Shown piece after piece: positions 8,664-17,070 of a stretch of 44,662 nucleotides of DNA. The translations under genes were made by a program, and so were the position numbers. This DNA is from Nocardia nova NBRC 15556 (GTDB taxonomy: Bacteria; Actinomycetota; Actinomycetes; Mycobacteriales; Mycobacteriaceae), in contig NZ_BDBN01000003.1 of NCBI RefSeq assembly GCF_001613005.1, positions 1-44,662 on the forward strand, read 5' to 3'. Numbering within the stretch: position 1 is the stretch's first letter; each line of letters starts with the position of its first letter. The notes under the pieces are model-generated. The model was not told the origin of the DNA, did no database searches, and saw only the letters and a list, made by a program, of their open reading frames with translations.

Positions 8664-9731
8664 ATGTTCTCCTTCGGCGAGAGCCCGGACGAAGTGGTCG
8701 AGGTCCTGAATATCGTCCCCCTGCAGGGCCCCGTCGGAATTGTCGCGCCGTCCTGTGAAGCGGCGATTTCCTTGGCTGCGAAAGAAATCAACAGCGGCAC
8801 AGGAATTCTGGGCCGGCAGGTACGGGTGACGACCATCGACGGCGGCCGCAGTCCGGCCGAAGTGGCCGACGAGGTCTCGGCGCTGCTGGCCACCGGAATG
8901 GTCGACGCCATCACCGGCTGGCACATCTCGGCGGTCCGCCAGGCGGTTGCCCGGGTCACGGGCGGGCGGGTTCCGTACCTGTTCGCCAACGTCTACGAGG
9001 AGCTGCCGAACGAACCGGCCGAGGTGGTGATGATCGGCGAGGCGCCCAGCGGCCACATCCTGCCGGCCATGCGGTGGTTGTCCCGGGAATTCGGCACCCG
9101 CCACTGGGCGATCATCGGCAACGACTACATCTGGCCGGTGGCCACCGGCCGCGACGTCCGTGCCGCGTACCGCGACGCCGTCCACTACGAGCGCTATGTG
9201 CCGCTGGGGACCCGGGACTTCGGCTCGATCCTCACCGATCCGTGCCTGGACCGGGTCGACGGCATCGTGATGTTGCTGGTCGGGATGGACGCGGTCCGGT
9301 TCAACCAGCAGTTCACCGCGATGGGCCGGGCCGGGAGGCAACTGCGGGTCAGCCCGGTCGTCGACGAACAACTCCTGCTCGCCGCCGGCCCCGGCGCCAA
9401 CACCGATCTCTATGTCGCCTCCAGTCTGTTCCCCGATGTGAACGCCGATCCCGACCGGCAGGCGCGCTATCACCGCATGCACGGCCGCTTCGCGCCGAAG
9501 CTCACCTACTTCGGCAACACTGCCTACGAGGCGCTGCATACGCTGCGGGCGATGGCCCATGCGGTCGGCTCCCTCGAGGTGCCGCGGATGCGGGCCGCGC
9601 TCGAGGACGGCGTGGTGCTGGAGACGCCGTCGGGAGCGCGGATGTACCGCGACAATCACGTGGTCCGCCCGCCCAGCCTGATCGCCCGGGCAGAGGGCGT
9701 GGACCTGCGGATACTGGACACCTTGTATTGA
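8664..9731 (+). CDS. AmiC/FmdD-like periplasmic-binding-fold ligand sensor without a signal peptide
   Basis: A 355-residue protein of the Peripla_BP_5/6 type used by amide, urea and branched-chain amino acid uptake systems and by the cytoplasmic amide sensor AmiC. Typical features are EINSGTGILGRQVRV (about 38-52), where the first lobe begins, the ligand-cleft stretch ending in TGWHISAVRQAV (about 88-99), WAIIGNDYIWP at the second lobe, and GNTAYEALHTL near the end. The protein starts MFSFGESPDEVVEVLNI and lacks a signal peptide or lipobox, so it probably works in the cytoplasm as a sensor and not as a transport component. No permease, ATPase or amidase gene is adjacent. The partner may be the divergent MarR protein. 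Ligand unknown. Confidence 0.72.
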   Translation: MFSFGESPDEVVEVLNIVPLQGPVGIVAPSCEAAISLAAKEINSGTGILGRQVRVTTIDGGRSPAEVADEVSALLATGMVDAITGWHISAVRQAVARVTGGRVPYLFANVYEELPNEPAEVVMIGEAPSGHILPAMRWLSREFGTRHWAIIGNDYIWPVATGRDVRAAYRDAVHYERYVPLGTRDFGSILTDPCLDRVDGIVMLLVGMDAVRFNQQFTAMGRAGRQLRVSPVVDEQLLLAAGPGANTDLYVASSLFPDVNADPDRQARYHRMHGRFAPKLTYFGNTAYEALHTLRAMAHAVGSLEVPRMRAALEDGVVLETPSGARMYRDNHVVRPPSLIARAEGVDLRILDTLY

Positions 9732-9758
9732 CGCCGCGGTACCGGCACCTCGCGCGGC

Positions 9759-10757
9759 TCAGTCGAGCCCGAGCCCCTTGTGCGTGACTTCGGCCGAATC
9801 ATTCGGTGGCGCAACGGTTTCCGGGCCCGGCGCGGCGAGCAACGGTCGCTCCGGGCCGAGCCCCTTGTCGACGGCGGCGGCCCGGACCGCATTCACGACG
9901 AACAGCAGCGCCGCCCGGCGTGCCGTATTGGTGCGATAAGCCAGCGAGACGGTCCGGGTGAGCCCCTCGCCGAGCCCGACGATATCCACGCCCGGCGGCC
10001 GCAGCGCCAGCCCCAGATCCGAGACCAGCGTGACACCCAGTCCGGCCGCGACCAGCGCCATCGCGGTCGACTGCTCCTCCACTTCGTGGTCGATGCGTGG
10101 TTCGACCCCGCCGGACTGGAAGGCCAGCCGGACCGCGTGACCGAAATGGGAGCGAGCGGGCGCGAGGATCCACGGATGTTCCGTCAGATCGGCCAGCGTC
10201 ACCGTCGGCGCCGGCACCGCTCCGGCCGGCACCGCCGCGTAGAGCCGTTCGACCGCGATCACGGCACGTTCCAGACCGCGGTCCCAGGTCATCGGGTAAT
10301 TCGAGTAGTCGAGGACGAACGACAGGTCGAGGGTCCCGTCGCGAACCGCGGCAGCCGTCGCCTCCGGTGCGAGTTCCCTGGTCCGCACCAGAATGCCCGG
10401 ATGGGCGCGGGCGAGCGCGGTGAGCGCGTCGGGCAGCAGCCCCGAGGCGACCGAGGCCCACACTCCGGCGGTGAGTGTCGCCGACACCGACTCACCGGAC
10501 TCCTCGAGCGCCTGGGTCGCCCGCTCCACCGAGGCGAGGATCTCCTCGGCGTGCTCGGCGAGCAGAACTCCGCGATCGGTGAGTTGCAGCCGGCGCCCGC
10601 GCCGCTCGAACAGCCGCAGCCCCACGTCGCGCTCCAACTGAGCCAGCTGTTGCGACACCGCCGAGGCGGTGTAGTGCAGCGCACCCGCGGCCGCGGTGAT
10701 CGTGCCGCGCCGATGCAGCTCGCGCAGCATGCGCAGGCGAGGCAGCGACAAGTCCAT
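9759..10757 (-). CDS. LysR family transcriptional regulator
   Basis: A 332-residue LysR-type regulator. The N-terminal helix-turn-helix is clear (LPRLRMLRELHRRGTITAAA, then SAVSQQLAQLERDVGLRLFER, residues about 5-53), followed by a two-lobed effector domain (about 90-300). The ATG at 10757 gives the family-typical start MDLSLPRLRM; the frame is open far upstream, but that region belongs to the opposite-strand dehydrogenase. It is divergent from the Glu/Leu/Phe/Val dehydrogenase gene, with 243 bases between starts, and probably controls that gene and itself. The intervening region contains GCTGTG/CACAGC half-sites that could be its operator. Confidence 0.87.
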   Translation of the reverse strand: MDLSLPRLRMLRELHRRGTITAAAGALHYTASAVSQQLAQLERDVGLRLFERRGRRLQLTDRGVLLAEHAEEILASVERATQALEESGESVSATLTAGVWASVASGLLPDALTALARAHPGILVRTRELAPEATAAAVRDGTLDLSFVLDYSNYPMTWDRGLERAVIAVERLYAAVPAGAVPAPTVTLADLTEHPWILAPARSHFGHAVRLAFQSGGVEPRIDHEVEEQSTAMALVAAGLGVTLVSDLGLALRPPGVDIVGLGEGLTRTVSLAYRTNTARRAALLFVVNAVRAAAVDKGLGPERPLLAAPGPETVAPPNDSAEVTHKGLGLD

Positions 10758-10805
10758 GGCATCGAGCGTAAGCGCTGCGCGGAAACCGTACGCGCGGCCG
10801 GCAAC

Positions 10806-10842
10806 GCTGTGCGGACCGCTGTGCAGAAACACTGAACACAGC
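10806..10842. promoter_or_regulatory. GCTGTG half-sites in the LysR/dehydrogenase divergent region
   Basis: GCTGTG occurs at 10806-10811 and again at 10818-10823, and its complement CACAGC is at 10837-10842. The latter two form a perfect 6-bp inverted repeat with a 13-base spacer. Dyads of this type are typical LysR-family binding sites, and the position between the two divergent genes fits. This is inference. Confidence 0.35.
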
Positions 10843-11000
10843 CGTGAACGAACCGTAAATAGACGTGTGACCGGGCAGGACGCAGGCTGGTGACAGCGAA
10901 TCACCAGCCGGGACGACGAGGTCCGGACGCCGATCGTCGTGCGACTCGTCGTTCCCCCGCGGATGGTGGTCGGCCATCCGAACGCGAAGGAGAGTTCGCC

Positions 11001-12245
11001 GTGACGACGATCCACAACCCGGCCGAAGACACCGCACCGACCGTCCCGCCGGTGCCCGCGACCGTTCCGGTCACCCCCGCGATCCGCCGCCCCGAGCCGT
11101 ATATGCGGCTGCAGTGGACCGATTCGGATACCGGCGCCGTCGGCTATCTCGTCGTCCACACGCTGCGCGGCGGCCTGGCCACCGGCGGCACCCGCATGCG
11201 GGCCGGCTGCACGCTGAGCGAGGTGGAGGATCTGGCGCGCGGAATGGCCGCCAAGACCGCCACCTTCGACCTGCCGATCGGCGGCGCGAAGGGCGGCATC
11301 GACTTCGATCCGAAGGATCCGCGTGCCATCGAGGTGCTGGAGCGATTCTGCGAGGCCATGCGCCCGTGGATCGACGCGCACTGGGTGACCGCGGAGGACC
11401 TGGGGGTCCCGCAGCATCTGATCGACGAGGTCTTCGAGAAGCTGGGCCTGGGGCAGAGTTATCATGCCGCGATCCGCCGCGCCGCGGATCCGGCCGCCAC
11501 CCTGGAACGGGTCCGCGACGGACTGAACGCGGCGGTCGAGGGCGGTTTCCTGCTGGGCGATGTGATCGGCGGTTACGGCGTCGCGCACGCGTGCCTCGCC
11601 ACGGCCGTCTCGTGGGGCCGGATGCCGGCCGAGACCACGGTCGCGATTCAGGGAGTCGGCACGATGGGCGGCGCGGCGGCCTACTACCTGCACGAGGCGG
11701 GCATGCGCGTGACCATGGTGGCCGATGCCGCCGGCGCCCTGTACCGGGCGGGCGGACTCGATATCCCGGCTTTGCTGGAATTGCGCGACGACTACGGCGA
11801 GATCGACCGCTCCCGGTTGCCGGCGGATGTCGAGCAGCTGCCGCGCACCGCGGTGCTGTCCGCCGATGTCGACATCCTGGTACCGGCGGCCATTTCGTAC
11901 GCGATCACGCCGGACAATTCCTTCGACGTGCGCGCCCGCGTCGTCGTCGAGGCGGCCAACGCCGCCACCACACCGGAGGCGGAGGCCATGCTCGCCGCCC
12001 GCGGTGTTCCGGTGCTGCCGGACTTCGTCGCCAATGCCGGTGCGGTCGCCTGGGCGTGGTGGCTGCTGCTCGGGGAGGTCGACGACGTGCCGGACAACTC
12101 CTTCGATCGCCTGCGCACCACCATGCACACCAAGGTCGCGCGGTTGCTGTCCGCCTGGACCGACCACGGCATCACACCGCGTGACACCGGCCGACGCTGG
12201 GCCGACGCCCCGGCGCCGATCATCGCCGCGGTCGTGATCCCCTGA
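11001..12245 (+). CDS. Glu/Leu/Phe/Val dehydrogenase family protein
   Basis: A 414-residue NAD(P)-dependent amino-acid dehydrogenase that would reversibly deaminate an amino acid to its 2-oxo acid and ammonia. The N-terminal substrate domain carries GGTRMRAGC, LARGMAAKTA (Lys85), LPIGGAKGGI with the catalytic Lys97, and TAEDLG with Asp133. The C-terminal Rossmann domain shows VAIQGVGTMGGAAAYYL. The sequence is shorter than typical hexameric glutamate dehydrogenases and could be a leucine, valine or phenylalanine dehydrogenase; I cannot assign the substrate. The GTG at 11001 is chosen because AAGGAGAG lies eight bases upstream. An in-frame ATG at 10890 would add an unlikely Arg-rich leader. 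It is divergent from a LysR regulator. Confidence 0.83.
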   Translation: MTTIHNPAEDTAPTVPPVPATVPVTPAIRRPEPYMRLQWTDSDTGAVGYLVVHTLRGGLATGGTRMRAGCTLSEVEDLARGMAAKTATFDLPIGGAKGGIDFDPKDPRAIEVLERFCEAMRPWIDAHWVTAEDLGVPQHLIDEVFEKLGLGQSYHAAIRRAADPAATLERVRDGLNAAVEGGFLLGDVIGGYGVAHACLATAVSWGRMPAETTVAIQGVGTMGGAAAYYLHEAGMRVTMVADAAGALYRAGGLDIPALLELRDDYGEIDRSRLPADVEQLPRTAVLSADVDILVPAAISYAITPDNSFDVRARVVVEAANAATTPEAEAMLAARGVPVLPDFVANAGAVAWAWWLLLGEVDDVPDNSFDRLRTTMHTKVARLLSAWTDHGITPRDTGRRWADAPAPIIAAVVIP

Positions 12246-12260
12246 GCGACAGGCCGCTCA

Positions 12261-12276
12261 GGCCGTGATGACGGCC
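12261..12276. terminator. Hairpin between convergent dehydrogenase and purQ genes
   Basis: GGCCGT (12261-12266) and ACGGCC (12271-12276) form a tight stem with the loop GATG in the 33-base gap between two facing stop codons. It is probably a two-way terminator, though the stem is short. Confidence 0.4.
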
Positions 12277-12278
12277 GA

Positions 12279-12965
12279 TCAGGCGGTGGTGACGAGGCTG
12301 TCGAGTACCGACAGGAAGATCCCCAGCCCGTCGTCACTCGGCCCGGTCAGCGGTTCGGTGGCGTGTTCGGGGTGCGGCATGAGACCGACGACGCGGCCGT
12401 TCGGTGAGGCGATGCCGGCGATATCGCGCTGCGAACCGTTGGGATTGCCGCCCACGTAGCGGAAGACCACCCGGCCCTCACCCTCGAGTTCGTCGAGCAC
12501 GGCCTGTGAGGCCTGGTAGCGGCCCTCGGCGTTCTTCACCGGGACCAGGATCTGCGCACCCGCTTCGTAGCGCGAGGACCACGCGGTCGCGGTGGACTCC
12601 ACCCGCAGCCACTGATCGCGGCAGACGAAGTGCAGGCCCTCGTTGCGGGTCAGCGCACCCGGCAGCAGTCCGGCCTCGCACAGCACCTGGAAGCCGTTGC
12701 AGATGCCAAGCACCGGCATACCCTTACCGGCGGCCTCGACGACCTTGCCCATCACGGGCGCGAACCGGGCGATGGCACCGGCGCGCAGATAGTCGCCGTA
12801 GGAGAATCCACCCGGCACCACCACCGCGTCGACACCCTTGAGGTCCGCGTCGGCGTGCCACAGGCTCACCGCTTCGGCGCCGGCCAACCGGACCGCGCGC
12901 GCCGCGTCGACGTCGTCGAGCGTGCCGGGGAAGGTGATGACACCGATTCGCGCAGAGCTGGTCAC
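12279..12965 (-). CDS. purQ: Phosphoribosylformylglycinamidine synthase subunit PurQ (glutaminase)
   Basis: A 228-residue class I glutamine amidotransferase that releases ammonia from glutamine and delivers it to PurL. The catalytic triad is visible: Cys89 in GICNGFQVL, and His198 and Glu200 in MPHPEHA. The oxyanion region [11 protein letters not shown] (51-61) is also typical. It starts with GTG, which overlaps the purS stop codon as GTGA, so translation is coupled to purS. It forms a two-gene unit with purS, apart from purL (7.9 kb away), although the three products assemble into one enzyme. Confidence 0.97.
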   Translation of the reverse strand: MTSSARIGVITFPGTLDDVDAARAVRLAGAEAVSLWHADADLKGVDAVVVPGGFSYGDYLRAGAIARFAPVMGKVVEAAGKGMPVLGICNGFQVLCEAGLLPGALTRNEGLHFVCRDQWLRVESTATAWSSRYEAGAQILVPVKNAEGRYQASQAVLDELEGEGRVVFRYVGGNPNGSQRDIAGIASPNGRVVGLMPHPEHATEPLTGPSDDGLGIFLSVLDSLVTTA

Positions 12966-13198
12966 GGCAGCCGCACCACTTTCCAGTCCTCGATCACCGT
13001 GTTGGCGAGCAGGGCCTCGGCGATCTTCTCGAGCTCCGCATCGCTGACGCTGTCGTCGATGTCGAGTTCGAACCGCTTGCCCTGCCGCACATCCGACACA
13101 CCCGGGAAACCCAGGCGTCCGAGCGCGCCGGCGATGGCCTGACCCTGCGGATCCAGGATCTCGGCCTTCGGCATCACCTCGACCACAACTCGTGCCAC
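12962..13198 (-). CDS. purS: Phosphoribosylformylglycinamidine synthase subunit PurS
   Basis: A 78-residue structural subunit that bridges PurL and PurQ and helps channel ammonia. The sequence begins (V/M)[20 protein letters not shown] and contains the family's LGRLGF and [11 protein letters not shown] segments, followed by a helix with [11 protein letters not shown]. The GTG at 13198 is chosen because GAGGAG (13210-13205) lies six bases upstream and it gives the usual family length; an upstream in-frame ATG at 13231 would put the ribosome binding site inside the gene. It overlaps purQ by four bases. The region 13199-13389 upstream holds the promoter and no gene. Confidence 0.95.
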   Translation of the reverse strand: MARVVVEVMPKAEILDPQGQAIAGALGRLGFPGVSDVRQGKRFELDIDDSVSDAELEKIAEALLANTVIEDWKVVRLP

Positions 13199-13234
13199 GC
13201 GTTGCTCCTCAAGCTGGTGGGGGATTACCACAAC

Positions 13235-13240
13235 AGCTTA
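13235..13240 (-). promoter_or_regulatory. Probable purS-purQ -10 element
   Basis: TAAGCT on the minus strand, in the word TAAGCTGT, is the best -10 candidate for the purSQ unit and predicts a leader of about 30 bases. The same eight-base word is the -10 region of purD at 28744-28737. Confidence 0.4.
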
Positions 13241-13377
13241 ATCGGGGCTGCTCGCGGGCGCCCCGCCGGGCCGCGGCACCTGCGAGAGACGTCACAGCGC
13301 CTGTCGGCCGGCCTCCGCGTGGCCCTCCGTGGTTACGCAGGCTGCCGCGTCCGGGTCCCCGCTGCGGCCGGAGGCGA

Positions 13378-13383
13378 TAGCGT
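13378..13383 (+). promoter_or_regulatory. -10 element of a leaderless promoter (MBL-fold gene)
   Basis: TAGCGT is followed by six bases and the ATG at 13390. Confidence 0.5.
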
Positions 13384-13389
13384 GATCTC

Positions 13390-14034
13390 ATGCGCATCGC
13401 CCACTTCGGTCATTCCTGCGTCCTCGTCGAATTGAACGGCGCGAAGATCCTGTTCGATCCGGGCACTTTCTCGCACGGATTCGAAGGCATCACGGGACTC
13501 GACGCGATCGCGATCACCCATCAGCACCCCGACCACATCGATCCGAACCGGATCGAGGCCCTGGTCGACGCGAATCCGAGCGCCCGTCTGCTCAGCGATC
13601 CGCAGACCGCACAGCAGCGCGGTGAACCGTGGCAGGCCGTGCACGCGGGCAATATCGTCACCATCGGCGATCTACAGATCACCGGTGGCGGCGGCAAGCA
13701 CGCGGTGATCCATCCGGAGCTGCCGGTCGTCGACAACACCGTCTTCCAGCTCGGCAGCGCCGACGATCCGGCGCAGTTCGTCCACCCGGGCGATTCGCTG
13801 TGGGTGCCGCCGGTATCGGTCGGGGTGCTGGCGGTGCCCGCGGTCGCGCCGTGGATGAAGATCAGCGAAGCGGTGGACTATCTGCGCGCCGTGGCGCCGC
13901 GCACCGCCGTCCCGATCCACTACGGCATCATCGCGCCGGAGGCGCAGGGCATCTACTTCGGCCGCCTGTCCGAAATGCGCCCGGCCGATACCGAATTCGC
14001 GCTCATCGAGCCGGAGGACAACAAGACCTTCTAG
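13390..14034 (+). CDS. MBL-fold metal-dependent hydrolase
   Basis: A 214-residue metallo-beta-lactamase-fold protein of the UlaG-like short type. It begins MRIAHFGHSCVLVE, as in that group, and carries the metal-binding motif THQHPDHID (His44, His46, Asp48, His49), a further metal-ligand candidate in GGKHAVIH and a C-terminal histidine in VPIHYG. It is probably a cytoplasmic hydrolase or phosphodiesterase; the substrate is unknown. A TAGCGT box six bases before the ATG predicts a leaderless message. It is divergent from purS and convergent with the M20 peptidase gene. Confidence 0.85.
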   Translation: MRIAHFGHSCVLVELNGAKILFDPGTFSHGFEGITGLDAIAITHQHPDHIDPNRIEALVDANPSARLLSDPQTAQQRGEPWQAVHAGNIVTIGDLQITGGGGKHAVIHPELPVVDNTVFQLGSADDPAQFVHPGDSLWVPPVSVGVLAVPAVAPWMKISEAVDYLRAVAPRTAVPIHYGIIAPEAQGIYFGRLSEMRPADTEFALIEPEDNKTF

Positions 14035-14035
14035 C

Positions 14036-14078
14036 GGGCGCGCACCGCGAAGCCACGCCCTCACCGAGGAGCGCGCCC
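14036..14078. terminator. Inverted repeat between convergent MBL and M20 genes
   Basis: GGGCGCGC (14036-14043) pairs perfectly with GCGCGCCC (14071-14078). The repeat fills the 45-base gap between the two facing stop codons. It is a likely two-way terminator without a T tract, although the 27-base loop makes it weaker than a compact hairpin. Confidence 0.4.
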
Positions 14079-14079
14079 C

Positions 14080-15450
14080 TCACCGCGAATACGAGGACAG
14101 GAACAACGCCTCCGCCAGCGCCACGTGCTCGATCTCGCTGGGGTCGACACTTTCGTTCGGGGCGTGGATCAGGCATTTCGGCTCCTCGACGCCGAGCAGC
14201 ATGATCTCGGCGTCGGGATAGGTCTCGGCGAAGACATTGCACAGCGGAATCGAGCCGCCCTGTCCCTGCATGGTGGCGGTGCGTCCGTACGCGGCGGCGA
14301 AGGCGTCCTCCATCGCCAACCGCGCCGGGCCGCCGGTACCGGATCGGAACGGCGCCCCGGTGCCCTCCGTCTCGACCCGGACGCGCGCATCCCACGGCGT
14401 ATGCGATTCGATATGTGCGGTAAGGGCTTTCAGGGCCGGAGCCGGATCGACCCCGGGCGGGATCCGCAGATTCAACCGGGCCCGCGCGCTGGGCTGGACG
14501 GCTGCCGCCGACCCCACCACCGGCGGGACATCGATACCCAGCACGGTCAACGCCGGCCGAGCCCAGAGCATGTCCGAGATGGTGCCGCTGCCCAGCACCT
14601 GCACGCCGTCGAGGATGCCGGCATCGACCCGGAACTGCTCGACCGGATATTGCGCGCCGTCCCAGACCTGATCGGCCGGCAACCCGGCGACCGTCGTGTT
14701 CCCGTGTTCGTCCCGCAGCGTCGCGAGCAGCCGGATCAGCGCGGCGACGGCATCCGGGGCCGCCCCGCCGAACATGCCGGAATGCAATGGGCCGGACAGG
14801 GTTTCGACCGTGACGAGCACATTCACGTTTCCGCGCAGGGTCTGGGTGAAGGTCGGCAGGCCCGCCGCGAAGTTGCCGCAGTCACCGATCAGCAGCGCGT
14901 CGGCGCGCAGCAGGTCCGCGTGCTGCGGAACGAACTCCTCCAGACCGCCGGTGCCCTGTTCCTCCGAGCCCTCGCAGACCAGCGTGATGCCGACCGGATA
15001 ACCCTTGTCTCCCGGCGTGTTCCGCAGTGCCCGCAGAGCGGTCAGGTGGACGACGATATTGCCCTTGCAGTCGGCCGCGCCGCGCCCGTACCACCGGCCG
15101 TCGCGTTCGGTGAGCTCCCACACCGGAGTCTCCCAGGCCGCCTCGTCCACCGGCGGCTGCACGTCGTAATGGCTGTACAGCAGCACCGTGGGGGCTCCGG
15201 CCGGAGCCGGGTACCGGGCCACGACCGCCTCGCTGCCGTCGGGCGTCTCGTGCAGGCCGACTTCGGTGAGACCGAGGTCGGCGAAGGCGTCGGCGACCCA
15301 TCGCGCCGCCCGATGACATTCTTCCGGCGGAAACTGCCGCGCATCGGCCACGGACCGATACGAAACCAACTGGGCCAGATCGGCTTTCGCCTGCGGCATC
15401 AGCGTTCGCACCTGTTCGCGCAGGGCCGCCGTCCGAGAATCGTCGGTCAT
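14080..15450 (-). CDS. M20 family metallopeptidase (dipeptidase type)
   Basis: A 456-residue di-zinc peptidase of the M20 family (carnosinase/CNDP-like dipeptidases). Visible metal and catalytic residues are His94 and Asp96 (LLYSHYDVQP), Asp127 (GRGAADCKGN), Glu163-Glu164 (GSEEQGTGG) and Asp190 (LIGDCGNF), with a C-terminal metal histidine in CLIHAPNES. LSGPLHSGMFGG marks the dimerisation domain. It should act in the cytoplasm on short peptides. A TAGGTT box six bases before the ATG suggests a leaderless message. It is divergent from the glutamate decarboxylase gene, with 162 bases between starts. Confidence 0.92.
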   Translation of the reverse strand: MTDDSRTAALREQVRTLMPQAKADLAQLVSYRSVADARQFPPEECHRAARWVADAFADLGLTEVGLHETPDGSEAVVARYPAPAGAPTVLLYSHYDVQPPVDEAAWETPVWELTERDGRWYGRGAADCKGNIVVHLTALRALRNTPGDKGYPVGITLVCEGSEEQGTGGLEEFVPQHADLLRADALLIGDCGNFAAGLPTFTQTLRGNVNVLVTVETLSGPLHSGMFGGAAPDAVAALIRLLATLRDEHGNTTVAGLPADQVWDGAQYPVEQFRVDAGILDGVQVLGSGTISDMLWARPALTVLGIDVPPVVGSAAAVQPSARARLNLRIPPGVDPAPALKALTAHIESHTPWDARVRVETEGTGAPFRSGTGGPARLAMEDAFAAAYGRTATMQGQGGSIPLCNVFAETYPDAEIMLLGVEEPKCLIHAPNESVDPSEIEHVALAEALFLSSYSR

Positions 15451-15456
15451 TCACCC

Positions 15457-15462
15457 AACCTA
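15457..15462 (-). promoter_or_regulatory. -10 element of a leaderless promoter (M20 peptidase)
   Basis: TAGGTT on the minus strand is followed by six bases and the ATG at 15450. Confidence 0.55.
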
Positions 15463-15612
15463 ACCCTCTTTCCGGGACCGGCCGCATCGGCGTCGGGCGC
15501 GGCGCGGGACGGAATTCGCCCGATTTCTCCCTGCGGTTCATGGCCGACCCGCCACCGCAGCGGGCATGATGAAGGAGAGCTCGACCGCGATCCGACCACC
15601 GGAGAGGACGAG

Positions 15613-17058
15613 ATGTCTGCATCATCGGAATCCGACGACCTGTTCGCGATGCCCGATCTGGATCGCGGCGCACCCAAGACCCACTTCCCACATCGCGAGA
15701 TGCCGGCCCCGGAGGCCTATCAGATCGTGCACGACGAGCTGATGCTCGACGGTGTGTCGCGGATGAATCTGGCCACCTTCTGCACCACCTGGATCGACGA
15801 TCACGCTCGCCGGCTGATGGCGCAGAGCCTGGCCAAGAACATCGTCGACAAGGACGAGTATCCGCAGACCGCCGAGCTCGAGCGCCGGTGCGTACGCATG
15901 GTCGCGGACCTGTGGCACTGTCCCGATCCCGGCTCGACGCGCGGCACCTCCACCATCGGGTCCAGTGAGGCGGCGATGCTCGGCGGGCTGGCCGCGAAGA
16001 CGCGCTGGCGCAAGAACGGCGGGCAGGGCGTCCCCAATTTCGTCTGCGGTCCGGTGCAGGTGTGCTGGGAGAAGTTCGCGCGCTATTTCGACGTCGAGAT
16101 CCGGCAGGTGCCGCTGCGGGGGGACCGCTATACGCTCGAGCCGGACGATATTGCCGCACACTGCGATTCGAATACGATCATGGTCGTCGCGACGATGGGT
16201 CAGACCTTCACCGGACTGTTCGAGGACGTCGCCGCGATGAGCGCGGCCCTCGACGACCTGCAGGCCGGCACCGGCCTGGACATCCCCCTGCACGTCGACG
16301 CCGCCAGCGGCGGATTCCTCGCCCCGTTCACGGCGCCGGACCTGGTCTGGGACTTCCGGCTCGAGCGGGTGAAGTCGATCAACGCCTCCGGGCACAAAAC
16401 CGGCCTGGCTCCGCTCGGCGCCGGCTGGGCGCTCTGGCGCACGGCCGCCGACCTCCCGGACGAGCTGGTGTTCAACGTCGACTACCTCGGCGGCAGTATG
16501 GCCACCTTCAACCTGAATTTCTCCCGCCCCGGCGGCCAGGCCATCACCCAGTACTACGACTTCATCCGGCTCGGCCGCACCGGCTATACCCGGCTGCAAT
16601 CGGCCATCTACCGGGTCGCCGAACATCTGGCCCACGGCCTCACCGAGACCGGATTGTTCGAGATGATCCACGACGGCACGCCGACGCGGGGAATCAGCGC
16701 GGTGTCGTGGCGGCTGCGCGAAGATCCCGGCTTCAATCTGTACGACCTGTCCGAACGCCTGCGCTCGCGCGGCTGGCTGATCGCCGCCTATCCGCTACCG
16801 GCCGACCGGCAGGACGAGACGATCATGCGGGCGGTCGTCCGGCACGGCTTCACCCACGATATGGCCGATCTGCTGCTGGCCGATATCGACCGCTGCGTCG
16901 ATCAGCTGAAGAAGCATCCGCTGTCCACCTCGCTGACCCGCAAGGAGGCGGGCGGCTTCACCCACGACGCCACGGCCGCGGTATCGGACCGGACTATCGT
17001 CACCGAGGTGCGGGACATGCTGCGCGCGGCCGGAGAGGACCCGGCGCAGATTCGCTGA
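15613..17058 (+). CDS. gadB: Glutamate decarboxylase
   Basis: A 481-residue PLP enzyme that converts glutamate to GABA and CO2 while consuming a proton. It shows the GadA/B signatures: substrate-site stretch RMNLATFCTTW (50-60), GSSEAAMLGGLAAK (116-129), the cofactor-ring residue region HVDAASGGFLAPF (227-239) and the PLP lysine in INASGHKTGLAPLG (Lys262). The N-terminus is about 15 residues longer than the E. coli enzyme, and the C-terminal tail is charged. The ATG at 15613 is chosen because GGAGAGG lies five bases upstream; the frame is open for over 1.4 kb before it, but that part is antisense to the M20 gene. No glutamate/GABA antiporter is in the window. It converges with the DUF2334 gene 12 bases away. 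Confidence 0.95.
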   Translation: MSASSESDDLFAMPDLDRGAPKTHFPHREMPAPEAYQIVHDELMLDGVSRMNLATFCTTWIDDHARRLMAQSLAKNIVDKDEYPQTAELERRCVRMVADLWHCPDPGSTRGTSTIGSSEAAMLGGLAAKTRWRKNGGQGVPNFVCGPVQVCWEKFARYFDVEIRQVPLRGDRYTLEPDDIAAHCDSNTIMVVATMGQTFTGLFEDVAAMSAALDDLQAGTGLDIPLHVDAASGGFLAPFTAPDLVWDFRLERVKSINASGHKTGLAPLGAGWALWRTAADLPDELVFNVDYLGGSMATFNLNFSRPGGQAITQYYDFIRLGRTGYTRLQSAIYRVAEHLAHGLTETGLFEMIHDGTPTRGISAVSWRLREDPGFNLYDLSERLRSRGWLIAAYPLPADRQDETIMRAVVRHGFTHDMADLLLADIDRCVDQLKKHPLSTSLTRKEAGGFTHDATAAVSDRTIVTEVRDMLRAAGEDPAQIR

Positions 17059-17070
17059 TGTCGAGCGCGC

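Noticed and set aside
10758..12167. Upstream extension of the LysR frame
   Set aside because: It is antisense to the amino-acid dehydrogenase and lacks any conserved sequence; the helix-turn-helix begins right after the ATG at 10757.
14125..15612. N-terminal extension of the glutamate decarboxylase frame
   Set aside because: The frame is open by chance opposite the M20 gene. The ATG at 15613 has a strong ribosome binding site and gives the family-typical start.
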